From Verrucomicrobiota bacterium (lineage in GTDB: Bacteria > Verrucomicrobiota > Verrucomicrobiia > Verrucomicrobiales > DEV007), in NCBI GenBank assembly GCA_963205275.1, contig CAUJIH010000092.1:1-41191 (forward strand): DNA of 41,191 bases, written 5' to 3'. The notes under the pieces are model-generated. The model saw only the letters and a program-made list of their open reading frames with translations. It ran no database searches and had not been told where the DNA came from. Of this stretch, positions 26,199 to 34,105 are shown in pieces (the first letter of the stretch is position 1; each line of letters starts with the position of its first letter). The position numbers were made by a program, and so were the translations under genes.

Positions 26199-27402
26199 CT
26201 AGGTGAGGCACGGCGTTAGCCGTTGGCTCCACCGCCTTGTGGTGCACTTTTCGTTGCTCCATACGGACTCAATGACCGATTTTCCAATAATCCTCCCAAG
26301 CCTTACTGGAACTGCATTACCGACCTGACGCATACCTTCAGTCCATGATCCAGTAATTACATAGTCTTTCGGAAAAGTTTGAATTCGCTTAGCCTCGTAT
26401 GTCGTGAAATACCTAACGGAACCATCGTGAAAACAAATCATATTCTCTCCTCCTGGAACACCATGATCACCCGCCTTAAGGGTTTTACTTGGCAAATCTA
26501 TGAAACTTCCAGTGTGGCCAGGGTAACTCCTCGCCCCACTCCTAATGATATGCTCTGGGCTAAATGAGCCACTTGCATCTGGTTCTGGAATATCTGCTAA
26601 TTGATCACGCACGGTTTTCCAAGGCTTAAGCTCTGGAGCAAAGAATCCGTATTGCTGTTCTGCTTTCTGAATGAGTTCGGAAACACGTTGATCGTAGCAT
26701 GAAATGTCAGGCTTTTTTACACCGTGGCGTTCCCAGTATTCTCCAGCAACAAATTGATCCCAAATAAGTGATTCAAATGAGTGAGTCGGTTTCGGAAATG
26801 ACCATTCTACTCCCAAATCCTCTCTGATTCCTACAATTACAACTCTCTCTCTTCTTTGGGGAACCCCGTAATCTGCTGCATCGACCAAGCGAAATACAAC
26901 TCGGTAACGTAGACCTGATGTACTTCCCGACGTATGGTGTCTTTCCAATCGCCTTAGATGTTCTTCCCAGTCCTCCTTTTCCTTTTTAATGATCTCTGGA
27001 TAGCTTAATCTTAAATAGGACATACTCAAAATAGGTTGAAAACGATTTTCTCAACAAGCCTTTCACATTCTCAAAAATAAAGGCCTTGGGAGCGCATTCA
27101 GAAATTGCTCTACACGCATGAGGAAACATGTCTCGCGAATCCATCGAGCCTTGATGTTTGCCAGCAAGTGAAAATGGCTGACAAGGCGGCCCGCCCGCGA
27201 CGATATCAACGTCATATTTTGAGAAATCAAACTTGCTCGCATCTGCATTATGGACGAGATCCTTTCCGTGATTCTCGACTAGGGTATTGCATGCGTGATT
27301 ATTCCATTCCACCAATGCGGAGTGCGAAGCTCCGGACTCCCATAAACCTGTAGCAAGCCCACCTGCACCTGAAAAAACCTCTAGACTCTTTATGATGGTC
27401 AT
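26199..27402 (-). pseudogene. C5 cytosine DNA methyltransferase, broken by one frameshift
   Basis: Two overlapping minus-strand frames form one methyltransferase. The first (27402 to 26986) has motif I FSGAGGLATG, motif IV GGPPCQPFSLAG with the catalytic Cys, and motif VI FENVKGLLRKSF. The second (from about 27029) continues with LRLSYPEIIKK, motif VIII ADYGVPQRRERVVIVG and motif X VGNAVPVRLGRIIG. The join is one base too long in the AAA at 27013-27015 (TTT in the gene); removing one base restores a ~400-residue enzyme. It would add a methyl group to C5 of cytosine in the site protected against the neighbouring endonuclease. Its ATG overlaps the endonuclease stop by four bases. A sequencing error is possible, but the partner is broken too. 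Confidence 0.88.
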
Positions 27403-28036
27403 TTGTCCACTAATTGATCCATGAACTTCTGGATTGAGGCAAGCAAAATTTTCTTCGATTTGACAACACCCTTACACTTCTCAGCCCACTCACGGCCTGG
27501 ATGGCAAATATCCCAACCTGATCTTGCCTGCTCGTATCTACCACTTCCCGGATCGTGATTCCCGAATCCATCGATCAAGGTGTTCCAAATAGGCCGATAT
27601 TTCCTGATCAGGGCAGCTTCCACTGTTCCGATAAGGGGACTTTCTCGCCCCTCCAAGATCATGAATCGACAGCGAAAGTCATTGACATCGAGTCCGCTTC
27701 CAAGCTCGATTGAACGACCATGCTCTCTGATTCTGTTGTGCAACTCGTAACTTTTGACCGTTCCTTCAGTCTCAACTCTCGATTGCCTCCGCCTTTTGGA
27801 ACTGCTTTTCCGACATAAATCGGCAAATCGAAAGAAGTCCGATTGATTTGGTGGAAGTTTTTGTAGATTCCATTCTTTGAAATGCTGTAAATCGCGTAAA
27901 CGCCTGTTCCATGGAATCTCTCAGGGGTTGGAACGGCATGTGCAGGTGTTCCGTTGAAGAACCTGATGGTATCTTTGATAATTTCCTCAAAGTCGGGACT
28001 TGAGTAGATGTGTTTCTTGCGATCAAAGCCTGTCAT
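27399..28036 (-). pseudogene. Eco29kI-like GIY-YIG restriction endonuclease, broken by one frameshift
   Basis: Two minus-strand frames form one endonuclease. The first (from 28036) has the GIY-type VYAIYSI and YIG-type PIYVGKAVPKGG. The second resumes with SYELHNRIREHGRSIE, then VEAALIRKYRPIWNTLIDG and FGNHDPGSGRYEQARSGWD, a strong match to the Eco29kI family (known to cut CCGCGG with a GIY-YIG active site). The join lacks one base near the CC at 27763-27764 (GG in the gene). An intact gene would give ~212 residues. As it stands the first frame ends early, having lost the catalytic Glu and Asn, so it should be inactive. It precedes the methyltransferase in one operon; the block is AT-richer than its neighbours. 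Confidence 0.85.
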
Positions 28037-28165
28037 GAATTTCGGTCTGATTTTTTTTGTACAACAGATCGATCTAAGGCGTGGCGAGGGCCGAAAGTGA
28101 GGCGATCTATCGCAAAGAGTAGTCGAGAGCAGATTCAGTCATCGTCAGTCAGGAGTCCCTACGGT

Positions 28166-29425
28166 TCACGCCTTCTCTCCGCGCTGAACTCGTCTGAACT
28201 TCGCTAGGTTTTCCTGCGAGAGATTTACTACCCCTTCCTCTGCTTCCCAGTTTCGTATGCTTTGTGCGCTTACTCCCAGAGTTACGGCGAATTCGGTCAC
28301 GGATTGATTGAGACGAGTGCGGAGATTGCGGATGGAGGATGCTGTGGCGGGAAGATTCCCAGAACTCGCGATTTTCCTACTGGAAGGAGACTTCGCAGGA
28401 GTGGTTTTTTTGGGCGAGGATTTCTTTGCAGGAGCGGTTTTCTTCACTGGAGGCTTCGCTAGCATTTCTTTCTTTGCGGGAGCCTTTGCCCTCACCTCTT
28501 TTTTCACCAGAGCCTTTTGTATCGGCATTTTTTCGACTTTTTTCGTCACTGAGGACTTTCTCGGCTTTCTGCGTCGCGGGCGAGGTGGATTCTTCGCGAT
28601 TTTCTCGGCCTGCCCCGTGAATGACTCTGTCGTGTCTGAGTCTTCCTTTGCCTCCACCTTTTTACGTGCGGCGGTAGCTTTTCTTTTGATTGGGGTGGGA
28701 GGTTCCTCGTCATCGAACTCGACGCCGAAAACATCCTCGAGCGCTTCGGCGGCGATGGTTCTACGACTCGATCCTCCACCTTCGACGATTTCATCAACCT
28801 TCGCTCCGGACTGGATCAGCTCCTGCTGATCGACTCCTCGCAGAGTGAAGAGTAGTTCAGGCGACTCATCCAGACGAGCTCCGATACCATACATCACGGC
28901 GGCGATATGCTTGCACATGCGGGCACTGTCCGGACAACTGCATGTAAACTTGATTTCTCGACTCTGTGGGAACAGGCCAGTCTTGGGATCGGTCACAACT
29001 TCCATGACCTCCTTCGAGAATTTCCCCTGGAGCAGTTCCAGCAGGGTGCCGATCTTTCCGGAGCAGCGCTGTTTGATGCTCTCCCAGAGGGTCTCGGTGG
29101 CCTGACTGATAGTAATTTTTACCTGATAGACCTCGCTGCCCGCCACGAAGGCTTCGACTCCACCGCGAGCAATGCCCAAGTGACACACGGATCCATTGCA
29201 AACATAAGTGCGGCCCCGTGGTAGGCGATTTGCGTAGTCACCGAAGCTTTCCATGTGATCACACCAAGCTTTGCCCCAGAAGCTATTGGCGATTTTCCGA
29301 CCGGTGATTTCGACGGGTTGGGCGGTAACTCCATGCTTTTTTTCCCATGCTCTAATAAAGCGCTCGCCCTCTCGATAACGTTCGTCTACAGGCGCATATG
29401 GCCGCCAATAAGAATATCGACTCAT
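28166..29425 (-). CDS. SWIM zinc-finger protein with H1-like tail and C-terminal HTH
   Basis: 419 residues in three parts. Residues 1-190 form the SWIM module: TGRKIANSFWGKAWCDHMES, GRTYVCNGSV, and the finger FTCSCPDSARMCKHIAAVMYG (Cys162, Cys164, Cys171, His173). Residues about 245-355 are a Lys/Ala/Pro-rich tail of KK-T-A-P-A-KK type, like histone H1 or bacterial HU-tail proteins. The last ~50 residues (LNQSVTEFAVTLGVSAQSIRNWE) form an XRE-like helix-turn-helix. It follows the SNF2 gene by 70 bp on the same strand; SWIM proteins are regular partners of bacterial SNF2 ATPases. Likely DNA-binding accessory factor. The three-part structure is unusual for the family as I know it. Confidence 0.85.
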   Translation of the reverse strand: MSRYSYWRPYAPVDERYREGERFIRAWEKKHGVTAQPVEITGRKIANSFWGKAWCDHMESFGDYANRLPRGRTYVCNGSVCHLGIARGGVEAFVAGSEVYQVKITISQATETLWESIKQRCSGKIGTLLELLQGKFSKEVMEVVTDPKTGLFPQSREIKFTCSCPDSARMCKHIAAVMYGIGARLDESPELLFTLRGVDQQELIQSGAKVDEIVEGGGSSRRTIAAEALEDVFGVEFDDEEPPTPIKRKATAARKKVEAKEDSDTTESFTGQAEKIAKNPPRPRRRKPRKSSVTKKVEKMPIQKALVKKEVRAKAPAKKEMLAKPPVKKTAPAKKSSPKKTTPAKSPSSRKIASSGNLPATASSIRNLRTRLNQSVTEFAVTLGVSAQSIRNWEAEEGVVNLSQENLAKFRRVQRGEKA

Positions 29426-29495
29426 TGCAATCTGATGTTAGGGGGGGAAGAGAGGACAGGAAGAGATAATATATCGATAAAGCATTCCCCCGACT

Positions 29496-32162
29496 TTAGT
29501 CCATCACTTTTTCGAGGTCGAGAGATACCATGCGCAAGATTTCTTCGTTCGACATTTCTGTCAGTACGGCCGAGCCGTCACCTTCCAGCAATTCGTTCGC
29601 CATGTTTTGCTTTTCCCGGATCATGGCATCGATTCGCTCTTCGATGGTTCCCTGAGTGACGAATTTATGCACGAGAACATTGCGCTTTTGTCCGATACGA
29701 AAGGCTCGGTCAGTCGCCTGATTCTCCACTGCCGGATTCCACCAGCGATCAAAGTGAATGACGTGGGAGGCCGCCGTGAGATTGAGTCCGGTGCCTCCAG
29801 CTTTGAGGGAGAGAACGAAAAAGGGCGGCCCATCGTCGCGCTGGAAAGTGGCCACTAGGTCGCGACGATCGGCGACTTTAGTCCCGCCGTGTAGGATGAG
29901 TCCCGGCTGATTAAAGACGGTTTGCAGAAAGTCTGCGAGAGGATCACAGGTCTCTCGGAATTGAGTAAAGATCAGAACTTTCTCCCCCCGTGAGGCAATT
30001 TCCTCACAAAGTTCGCGAAGCCGCTGGAATTTCCCACTGGTGGTCGCTTCCCATCGCTGATCACCACTGAAGTGACTGGGATGATTGCAGATCTGCTTGA
30101 ACTGCATCAGAGCCGTGAGCACGACGCCTCGGCGCCGGATGCCGACGACTTCTTCCGATAGGCTTTTCTCTAGGGCGGTTACGACGCGCTGATAGAGCGC
30201 CGCCTGCACTTTGGTGAGGCGACAGTAGCTCTGCATTTCGGTTTTTTCCGGTAGATCAGAGGCGATTTTCGGATCGGCCTTCCGACGACGCAGTAGGTAG
30301 GGGGAAATGAGGCGGCGCAGGGGAGTGTAGTTGGCTTGCTTCTCAGATTCGAGCATCTTCGCAAATTCCCGGAATCGAGTCGCATTTCCTAGCAATCCCG
30401 GATTGATGAAGTCAAACAGAGACCATAGATCACCGAGCCGATTCTCCACGGGAGTCCCGCTGAGAGCAACGCGCATTTCTCCCCGGAGGGCCTTCACTGA
30501 GCGAGTCTGCTTCGTTCCCGGATTCTTGATCGCCTGCGCCTCGTCCAGAATGACCCAGTCCCAGTCATGAGTGGCAAGGGCCGGGGTTCGCACGACCATG
30601 CCGTAGGTGGTAACGACGAGATCGATTTCGTGAAGAGTCGTATTCAGAGTGTTGAATGTCTGCTCCAGTTCGGATCGTGGGTGCTCGGAACTGTGTGCGA
30701 TGAAGAGCTTCAGCGAGGGAGCAAAGCGAGCAGCTTCGGATTTCCAGTTCCCGATTAGCGAAGCGGGTACGACGAGGAGGGACGGGGAAGGTGATTTGCG
30801 TTGTTCCTTCTGGCGGAGCAGAGCCGCCAGTATTTGGATCGTCTTACCCAGTCCCATATCATCGGCGAGACAGGCGCCCACCCCCAGACTGGAGCAGAGC
30901 CACAGCCAGTTCAATCCGACGATCTGATAGGGTCGTAAGTGCGCCTGGAGAGAGTCAGGTGCCCGGCCCTCTAGGCCGTTAGGATCGCGTAGGGAAGCCA
31001 GAGTCTCCATCAGTGCCTCATCAGGCTTCACTAGATGCCACGCGGCGTCTTCTCCCGGGTCGATCGGATCTCCGTCTCCGCTCATGGAGACTCCGGCGAG
31101 CAGGCGCATTCCCTTGTAAAATGAGATACCACCAGTCGAGACTTCGCTCTCGATCTCTTTCCAGTGATCGAGCGCTTCCTGCAGTTTCTCGCGATCCACT
31201 TGGACCCACTCGCCGCGCAGTTGGATCAGCCCATCAGTGCTGGCGAGCAGTTGCGCGATCTCCTCCGGAGTCAGTGTCTCGTCGCCCAATACCATGCTGA
31301 CGTGAAAATTCAGCATTTCTTTCGCTCCTAGCCCCCCTGATCGACTCCCGATCGTGATGGCAACTCGGGGACGAGCACGCTTTCGCCACCAGTTCGGAAG
31401 TTGCACCAGCAGTCCAGATTCTTCATAGAGCGGGACTTCTTTCAGGAATTGAAAGGCCTCCTTCGGCGACCAAGCGAGGGGATGGAAAATGTCGCTCGAT
31501 TCTACTAGATCAGCCATCAGAGCGCTCCGCTCGGTCGCTGCATGGAGCGGAGAGAGCAGCTTCAGCAGCTCGGTTTTGCCGCCAGATCCTGCGTACTCTT
31601 TCAGTGCACGCGCCAGAGGTAGGCGACGCACGCGACCTGCCGATGTCAGTCCCGATGCATAACTGACCATGAAGGCAAAGGGGTAGTCGGGATCGGCTTT
31701 GTTTTCGGCCAGATGGAGACTCACCCGTCCTACCTGAGTCCAGCGAGGTGCCTGCTCTTGTAGAAATGCGGAGATGCTACCGAGCATTTTAATCTTTTCG
31801 TCGCTCCATTCGAGAAGACGCTGCCAGAGCTGGCGTAGGACTGTGGGGCTGAGATATTCTCCGCCCTCCATCGGGGGGGCTTTCAGAGTCCATTCCATCC
31901 ACTCCGCCTCATCCGGGATCGTGATGCTGTCGGTGGCAAACGGCTCTTCATTCGGGAATAGGCAAAGGCGGCGCAGGTATTCCGCAGCAAATTCTCTCCA
32001 GTATGCAAGGACGCCACTCAGGGGCGCACTCGCAGCGGCGAGGGCGATGAGTCCTTCAGTCTCTGAGGAGTGGAAGGCGGCAGCGAGTTCATCACTGAGT
32101 CCTGCTTCCGGAATGAGGAGTCCACGGGGACTCAGGCGAATCGCGGGAGAATCATTGCTCAT
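29496..32162 (-). CDS. SNF2-family ATPase/helicase
   Basis: 888 residues. The first ~400 form the accessory region typical of bacterial SNF2 proteins. The ATPase core follows: RPYQIVGLNWL, Walker A ADDMGLGKTIQI (about 433-444), Walker B ILDEAQAIKN (about 538-547), LSGTPVENRLGDLWSLFDF, and in the second RecA lobe LIFTQFRET, LSLKAGGTGLNLT and DRAFRIGQKRNVLVHKF. It should use ATP to move along duplex DNA and displace proteins or RNA polymerase; the exact role of this group is not established. It leads a likely operon with the SWIM gene. RGAE-like gene lies 58 bp upstream on the same strand. Confidence 0.94.
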   Translation of the reverse strand: MSNDSPAIRLSPRGLLIPEAGLSDELAAAFHSSETEGLIALAAASAPLSGVLAYWREFAAEYLRRLCLFPNEEPFATDSITIPDEAEWMEWTLKAPPMEGGEYLSPTVLRQLWQRLLEWSDEKIKMLGSISAFLQEQAPRWTQVGRVSLHLAENKADPDYPFAFMVSYASGLTSAGRVRRLPLARALKEYAGSGGKTELLKLLSPLHAATERSALMADLVESSDIFHPLAWSPKEAFQFLKEVPLYEESGLLVQLPNWWRKRARPRVAITIGSRSGGLGAKEMLNFHVSMVLGDETLTPEEIAQLLASTDGLIQLRGEWVQVDREKLQEALDHWKEIESEVSTGGISFYKGMRLLAGVSMSGDGDPIDPGEDAAWHLVKPDEALMETLASLRDPNGLEGRAPDSLQAHLRPYQIVGLNWLWLCSSLGVGACLADDMGLGKTIQILAALLRQKEQRKSPSPSLLVVPASLIGNWKSEAARFAPSLKLFIAHSSEHPRSELEQTFNTLNTTLHEIDLVVTTYGMVVRTPALATHDWDWVILDEAQAIKNPGTKQTRSVKALRGEMRVALSGTPVENRLGDLWSLFDFINPGLLGNATRFREFAKMLESEKQANYTPLRRLISPYLLRRRKADPKIASDLPEKTEMQSYCRLTKVQAALYQRVVTALEKSLSEEVVGIRRRGVVLTALMQFKQICNHPSHFSGDQRWEATTSGKFQRLRELCEEIASRGEKVLIFTQFRETCDPLADFLQTVFNQPGLILHGGTKVADRRDLVATFQRDDGPPFFVLSLKAGGTGLNLTAASHVIHFDRWWNPAVENQATDRAFRIGQKRNVLVHKFVTQGTIEERIDAMIREKQNMANELLEGDGSAVLTEMSNEEILRMVSLDLEKVMD

Positions 32163-32220
32163 TCTTCGAAAATCGGAGGGATGGGGGACGGAAGGGCTTT
32201 TCAGCGTGAGATCGCCTCAA

Positions 32221-32976
32221 TCAAGGCTTGCACAGGAGTTTCGCTAGATCTGCGTTGGCCTGTGGCAGCCCTTCGATCACCAGCTCGGCCATCTTGCGGG
32301 CACCTTTTGCGTTGAAATGAGTACGATCTCCGTCCTTGTTCGCCATTTTCGCACTTTCTTTCGGCCCCAGGCCTTCCACGAGTTTCTTGCTGGATGCGTG
32401 CAGGTCGATTACGGGTGCGTCAGTTTCTTTGCCTACAGCGATCATGGCGTCTGCATAGACCTGAAGCACATCCTTGAGCTTCCCGTCTCTCCCGAATGTC
32501 CGTCGCACCATTGGGGTGACGAGGATAGGGATCGCTCCAGCCTTGCGAGATTCCTCCACATAGCGACGAAGATTTTCTGAATAGCTCGTCGCGGGATCGG
32601 TGGACTCAGGACGATCTAGACCGTGACGATCTGGACCGTGGGAATCATTGTGCCCGAACTGAATCAGAATGTAATTCGGTTTTGCCGCGAGCAATTGGTC
32701 CCACAGCCCAACCGAGCGAAAAGTGCTGGTGCTGCGACCCGACTTTGCCAGATTAGCGACTTTGACCGATCCGGGCTGAAAATACTCGCCTATCATCTGG
32801 CCCCATCCTCGCAGTGCTGCATCTTCAGGGAAGTTGCAAACAGTGGAGTCGCCAGCGATTCCGAGGATCACTACTTCGTCTGCAGAGAGTGCGGAATCTG
32901 TCATCAGGGGAGGAAAGATTGCGATCAGAACGTAAAGCAACTGGATGATGAATCTGTCAGAGAACAGGGATTTCAT
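32221..32976 (-). CDS. SGNH hydrolase, rhamnogalacturonan acetylesterase-like
   Basis: 251 residues with a signal peptide (MKSLFSDRFIIQLLYVLIAIF). The four SGNH blocks are visible: nucleophile Ser in IAGDSTVCNF, Gly in KSGRSTSTFRS, Asn in QFGHNDSHG, and the catalytic Asp/His in DRTHFNAKGARKMAELV. This pattern matches the rhamnogalacturonan acetylesterase-like family that removes acetyl groups from pectin or similar polysaccharides. The substrate in this organism is unknown. It lies just upstream of the SNF2 gene on the same strand, probably by chance, and is divergent from the rhodanese gene. Confidence 0.9.
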   Translation of the reverse strand: MKSLFSDRFIIQLLYVLIAIFPPLMTDSALSADEVVILGIAGDSTVCNFPEDAALRGWGQMIGEYFQPGSVKVANLAKSGRSTSTFRSVGLWDQLLAAKPNYILIQFGHNDSHGPDRHGLDRPESTDPATSYSENLRRYVEESRKAGAIPILVTPMVRRTFGRDGKLKDVLQVYADAMIAVGKETDAPVIDLHASSKKLVEGLGPKESAKMANKDGDRTHFNAKGARKMAELVIEGLPQANADLAKLLCKP

Positions 32977-33076
32977 GTTCTCAATGTGCGGTGCTCGCGG
33001 AATCGGTCAAGGGCGCAAGTGATTTCAGGGTGGGCATGATGAGTTGATCGCGTGCGGATCGCGCTCAATTGTTCTC

Positions 33077-33104
33077 GATGATGCGAGCTTGAGATGATGC
33101 GAGC
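33077..33104 (+). repeat. 12-bp direct repeat, 16-bp period
   Basis: GATGATGCGAGC occurs at 33077-33088 and 33093-33104 in the divergent gap between the SGNH hydrolase and rhodanese genes. Possible operator or simple duplication. Confidence 0.4.
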
Positions 33105-33166
33105 ATTGTCATTCGGGAAAAAGGTGCGATGCTTGGGGAGGCCCTGACACACGGGTGTTCTTTATC

Positions 33167-33718
33167 ATGATTAAGGTAAGCGCCAGCGAGTTAAAAGCGG
33201 AGATTGAGTCCGGAGATGTGAAGCTTCTTGATGTGAGAACAGGAGCAGAATTCGAATCCGAGCATATCGCCGGATCGGTCCTCATGCCCCTCGGCCAGTT
33301 GCGACCAGAAGAAGTGAAGGGATCGCCTTGGGTGGTCGTGTGTCTTGGTGGAATACGGGCCGCCAAAGCCTGTGCTGAACTTGAAGCAGGAGGCTGTGAA
33401 AATCTGCGCGTGCTGGATGGTGGCCTCACGGCCTGGAAATCCGCCGGAAATGCGACTGTTAAGGGCGAACGAAAAGTGATTCCCATCGAACGACAGGGGC
33501 GGATCGTCGCCGGAAGCCTAGTGCTGATCGGAGTTATTCTCAGTGTCACGGTCGCACAGGCTTGGATCTGGCTTTCCGCTTTTGCTGGGGCCGGACTGGT
33601 TTTTGCAGGGCTGACAGGTGCCTGTCCGATGGGGATTCTGCTGCTGCGAGCACCGTGGAATCGTGGATCAGGGCAAGCTTGTCCCGGCGGCTCGTGCTCC
33701 GTGAGCGAGAAATCGTAG
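33167..33718 (+). CDS. Membrane-anchored rhodanese (YgaP-like, DUF2892)
   Basis: 183 residues from the ATG at 33167; a GTG four codons upstream is in frame. The N-terminal rhodanese domain (about 1-100) has LLDVRTGAEFESEHI and the active-site loop VVCLGGIRAAKA, a C-x-x-G-x-R loop with the persulfide Cys. Two membrane helices follow (VAGSLVLIGVILSVTVA and WLSAFAGAGLVFAGL), with a conserved-type GACPMGILL and a Cys-rich end (ACPGGSCSV). YgaP-like proteins transfer sulfur at the inner membrane. The extra cysteines at the end could take part in sulfur relay; that is inference. Confidence 0.9.
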   Translation: MIKVSASELKAEIESGDVKLLDVRTGAEFESEHIAGSVLMPLGQLRPEEVKGSPWVVVCLGGIRAAKACAELEAGGCENLRVLDGGLTAWKSAGNATVKGERKVIPIERQGRIVAGSLVLIGVILSVTVAQAWIWLSAFAGAGLVFAGLTGACPMGILLLRAPWNRGSGQACPGGSCSVSEKS

Positions 33719-34105
33719 CGCAGATGGATGCTAGCGGTAACGCCTCACGCATCCCGCCTAGGATCACTTCAGAGCGAGGGAATCATCGTCTTCGACATGA
33801 TGGCGATGCTGTGTCGCGTATCAAGCCGCTAAACGAGCGGAGAGGGCGATCTCTCAGCGGGATCATGTAATACAGGGAAAATTGTCACACTTTTCCCTAT
33901 CGAGGCAAAAGCATTCAGATTATCTAGAATTTGACGATGGAAAAACTTAACAATTGTGAAGAGTTAGGAAATTCTAATAATTCTCAACATCTGCAATCTC
34001 AGAACTTCAGTTCGTAATACATTCCTTGACGCAGCGTAAATTTTCGCCTCATTGTCACTGCTGTGGGCGTATTCGCTCCGTCTCCTCCTTCTTTCTCCTA
34101 GTTTA
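33719..34105. other. Leader region of the giant exoprotein gene, with inverted repeats
   Basis: This 387-bp gap has no credible gene. It holds a perfect inverted repeat AGGGAAAA (33874-33881) / TTTTCCCT (33891-33898) with a 9-nt spacer, and CCGCT/AGCGG at 33827-33841. 33900-33990 is AT-rich and likely contains the exoprotein promoter; a TTGACG near 33930 is the best -35 candidate but I see no good -10 at the right distance. Confidence 0.4.
33874..33898. promoter_or_regulatory. Perfect 8-bp inverted repeat before the exoprotein gene
   Basis: AGGGAAAA and TTTTCCCT flank TTGTCACAC. There is no T run on either strand, so an operator is as likely as a terminator. Confidence 0.35.

Noticed and set aside
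27013..27015. Programmed ribosomal frameshifting in the methyltransferase
   Set aside because: The run is only three bases, no classical slippery heptamer or stimulating stem is evident, and the partner nuclease is also broken by an unrelated shift.
33077..33104. 12-bp direct repeat considered as an attachment site
   Set aside because: The copies are only 4 bp apart with no integrase or element between or beside them.
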